DNA from: Chloroflexota bacterium
GTDB taxonomy: Bacteria; Chloroflexota; Dehalococcoidia; Lucifugimonadales; JADFKI01
Assembly: GCA_022565015.1 (NCBI GenBank)
Contig: JADFKI010000198.1
Span: forward strand, 1-7,421
DNA: 7,421 bases
Direction of reading: 5' to 3'
Both the position numbers and the translations under genes were made by a program. Below, piece after piece: positions 5,882 to 7,421 of this stretch (within the stretch, counting starts at the first letter, position 1; each line of letters starts with the position of its first letter). Below the pieces are notes generated by a model. It was not told the DNA's origin. It was given only the letters and a program-made list of their open reading frames with translations, and did not search any database.

Positions 5882-6730
5882 TCAGCTTTTTCGGCCGATG
5901 GCCGTACACCTTGCGACGGCCATAAATGCATCTGGTCGATCACCCCACTCCTTCATTTCGGCACACATCCTTTCAAGCGAAGGACGGTCAATCCAACCTA
6001 AATCAACGGCCTGCTCGAACAGCGGCAGGTTTTCAATCCAATCTATGTACGCATCGATGCGAATAGCGACCGCTTCCGGGTCTGCCGTGTTGCCGTACGA
6101 CGCGGAAAATTCGGCGACAGTGAAACCGGCCTCCAGCATCATGATTTTCAGGTGCCTTCCGCGGTTCATTGAACCTCGGTTGCGATTGAATCCCCTCTCG
6201 AACAGGTCGAAGAACAGACTGACCGCCTCACTCGACGGAGAGATGAGGGGCTCCGCCCAGTCGTTGCTCACCACGCCGATAAGGCCGCCGGGCTTCAAGA
6301 CCCTTCCCATCTCTTTAAGCGCCTGGACCGGCTCGCCAAGGTGCTCGAGTACCGCACGGCTGTACACGACGTCAAAAGAGCCTTCGTCAAAGGGTAGCTC
6401 GAATATATCGGCGACCTGAAAGCGCACGTTGGGCACGTTGCGTTCCTTCGCGAAGGCCTCAGCCCGGCCGATCATGCTGGGCTCGAGGTCCACGCCGATC
6501 GTCTCCGCGGGAGCCACCGCCTCGGCCAGGCCGAACGTTATCGTTCCGGGGCCACAGCCGCAGTCCAACAGGCTCATGCCGGGGCTCAGGTGCGGTAGGA
6601 AGAAGTCGGCCGCCGCCGCCGCTTCGCGCTCCACGTAGTAGGCCTGTACGGCAGGCGAGCTGTAGCCGTAAATATGACTTCCCGGCTCTTTCGCATGATC
6701 GTCCGGCTGGGTTGGCGTTACGTTTGTCAT
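5882..6730 (-). CDS. Class I SAM-dependent methyltransferase
   Basis: A 282-residue cytoplasmic methyltransferase of the UbiE/methyltransferase-11 type. Motif I is LDCGCGPGT (55-63), the acidic ribose-binding residue is Asp81 in GVDLEPSM (79-86), Asp108 in VADIFELPF (106-114) fits the adenine-binding site, and FDVVYSRAVLEHL (119-131) with MGRVLKPGGLIGV (141-153) complete the Rossmann-like core. The C-terminal half (about 155-282) is helical with a WIENLPLF segment. It would shape the acceptor site and gives no substrate clue. The N-terminal 20 residues are polar and look disordered. ATG 6730 has GGAGGT 5 nt upstream. The gene begins 71 bp after the molybdenum hydroxylase stop on the same strand, so cotranscription is possible. 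A role in quinone or small-molecule methylation would be a guess. Confidence 0.93.
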   Translation of the reverse strand: MTNVTPTQPDDHAKEPGSHIYGYSSPAVQAYYVEREAAAAADFFLPHLSPGMSLLDCGCGPGTITFGLAEAVAPAETIGVDLEPSMIGRAEAFAKERNVPNVRFQVADIFELPFDEGSFDVVYSRAVLEHLGEPVQALKEMGRVLKPGGLIGVVSNDWAEPLISPSSEAVSLFFDLFERGFNRNRGSMNRGRHLKIMMLEAGFTVAEFSASYGNTADPEAVAIRIDAYIDWIENLPLFEQAVDLGWIDRPSLERMCAEMKEWGDRPDAFMAVARCTAIGRKS

Positions 6731-6801
6731 CTAATACCTCCGGCAAAAGCAGGTCTGGATATCTCCGAGAATAGGCCACCGAAACAGAGCGTCTACTTCG
6801 G

Positions 6802-7421
6802 CTACTTTCCTCTCAACGCGCGATAGACCTTCTCCGACGTTAGCGGCAGGTCTTGGACTCGAGCGCCGACCGCGTCTGCTATGGCGTTGGCGATGGCGGC
6901 CGCTATCGGCCCGTTGGGGTTTTCGCCGATGGCCTTCGTGTTGTATGGCCCGACGCCGCTGTCGGACTCCAGCAGGACGGTCTTCACCTCGGGGATGTCC
7001 AACGATGTCGGTATCTTGTATTCGCCGAAGGACAAGTTCGTGACCCGCCCGTCCTCGATCTGAAGCTCCTCCATCAAGGCGTAACCGATGCCCTGCATGA
7101 GGCCGCCGTAGATCTGGCCCTGGTGTCCGACCGGATTCAGAATGCGCCCGACGTCGTGGGCGGTGGTAACTCGAAGCAGCTTTATCTCGCCGGTCTCGGG
7201 GTCGACCGACACCTCCGCCACCTGCGCCGTGAAGGACGTTACCTCCGCGTGTCCGCTGTCCTCGTAGTGCCCCCTGCCGGTTATGGAGCTCCCCGATCGG
7301 CCAAGCAGATCGGCCCAACCTTGGGTTTCCCCTGTGCCGCCGTGCCTTACATCGTCGCCTCGAAACTCGATCGCTTCCTCGGGCCAGCCGGTCAGCTCGG
7401 CGGCGAGGCGAATCACCTGAT
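6802..7421 (-). CDS. Xanthine dehydrogenase-family molybdopterin-binding subunit, C-terminal part (5' end beyond window)
   Basis: About 206 codons are open from the right edge to TAG at 6802; the N-terminal part, probably 500 or more residues, is outside. Numbering from the GTG codon at 7416, which is internal and not a start, HDVGRILNPVGHQGQIYGG (87-105) and QGIGYALMEE (108-117) are the molybdopterin-contact segments. KAIGENPNGP (161-170) carries Glu165, equivalent to the catalytic glutamate of xanthine dehydrogenase (GEPP motif). AAAIANAIADAVGARVQDLP (172-191) is the usual C-terminal helix and strand. Enzymes of this family hydroxylate purines, aldehydes, nicotinate-like heterocycles or other substrates, or oxidise CO, using a Mo cofactor with partner FeS and FAD subunits. 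The substrate-defining loops are outside the window, and no partner subunit is seen downstream. Form I CO dehydrogenase cannot be tested because its signature lies further N-terminal. Confidence 0.93.
   Translation of the reverse strand, partial: QVIRLAAELTGWPEEAIEFRGDDVRHGGTGETQGWADLLGRSGSSITGRGHYEDSGHAEVTSFTAQVAEVSVDPETGEIKLLRVTTAHDVGRILNPVGHQGQIYGGLMQGIGYALMEELQIEDGRVTNLSFGEYKIPTSLDIPEVKTVLLESDSGVGPYNTKAIGENPNGPIAAAIANAIADAVGARVQDLPLTSEKVYRALRGK

Noticed and set aside
6779..6801. CCGAA/TTCGG inverted repeat after the molybdopterin subunit stop
   Set aside because: A five-base-pair stem with a 13-nt loop and no T-run; expected by chance.
6731..7318. Second minus-strand open frame of 195 codons overlapping the molybdopterin subunit
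   Set aside because: It is a +1-type shadow of the real frame, rich in Arg and Gly, and the other frame has all the family motifs.

Overview
The window is GC-rich bacterial DNA with seven protein-coding genes, two of them cut by the window edges. The gene mix is an arylsulfotransferase-like beta-propeller, a D-2-hydroxyacid dehydrogenase beside a class III aminotransferase, and a molybdenum hydroxylase. The regulatory DNA is bacterial, with Shine-Dalgarno sites and sigma70-like hexamers. Together these are reminiscent of Chloroflexota such as the SAR202/Dehalococcoidia lineages. That placement is an inference from gene families; there is no rRNA or other phylogenetic marker here.

Layout. From the left edge to 753 (minus strand) runs the N-terminal 251 codons of an unrecognised protein built from two copies of one domain. 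It is divergent from an arylsulfotransferase-like beta-propeller protein (958-2079, plus strand). The 204-bp gap between them carries one promoter-like sequence for each direction, and the rightward one sits inside an inverted repeat. The propeller gene converges, with 16 bp between stops, on a leftward pair: a class III aminotransferase (4657 to 3209) followed by a D-2-hydroxyacid dehydrogenase (3142 to 2096). A 336-bp gap (4658-4993) upstream of this pair contains a promoter-like TTGACA overlapped by a near-perfect palindrome, and a run of further inverted repeats. Then come a seven-helix Bax inhibitor-1/YccA-family membrane protein (5713 to 4994), a SAM-dependent methyltransferase (6730 to 5882), and the C-terminal ~206 codons of a xanthine dehydrogenase-family molybdopterin subunit running off the right edge. 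All of these are on the minus strand.

How the genes may work together. The aminotransferase and dehydrogenase form a plausible two-gene operon: deamination of an amino compound to an oxo compound, then NAD(P)H-dependent reduction to a hydroxy acid. Their substrates cannot be read from sequence. The molybdenum hydroxylase and methyltransferase are 71 bp apart on the same strand and may be cotranscribed. The rest look like independent units. I see no mobile element, CRISPR array, tRNA or rRNA. No clearly novel multi-gene system is visible. The most unusual items are the duplicated-domain protein at the left edge, the loss of both conserved aspartates in the Bax inhibitor-1 homologue, and palindromes placed on several candidate promoters.
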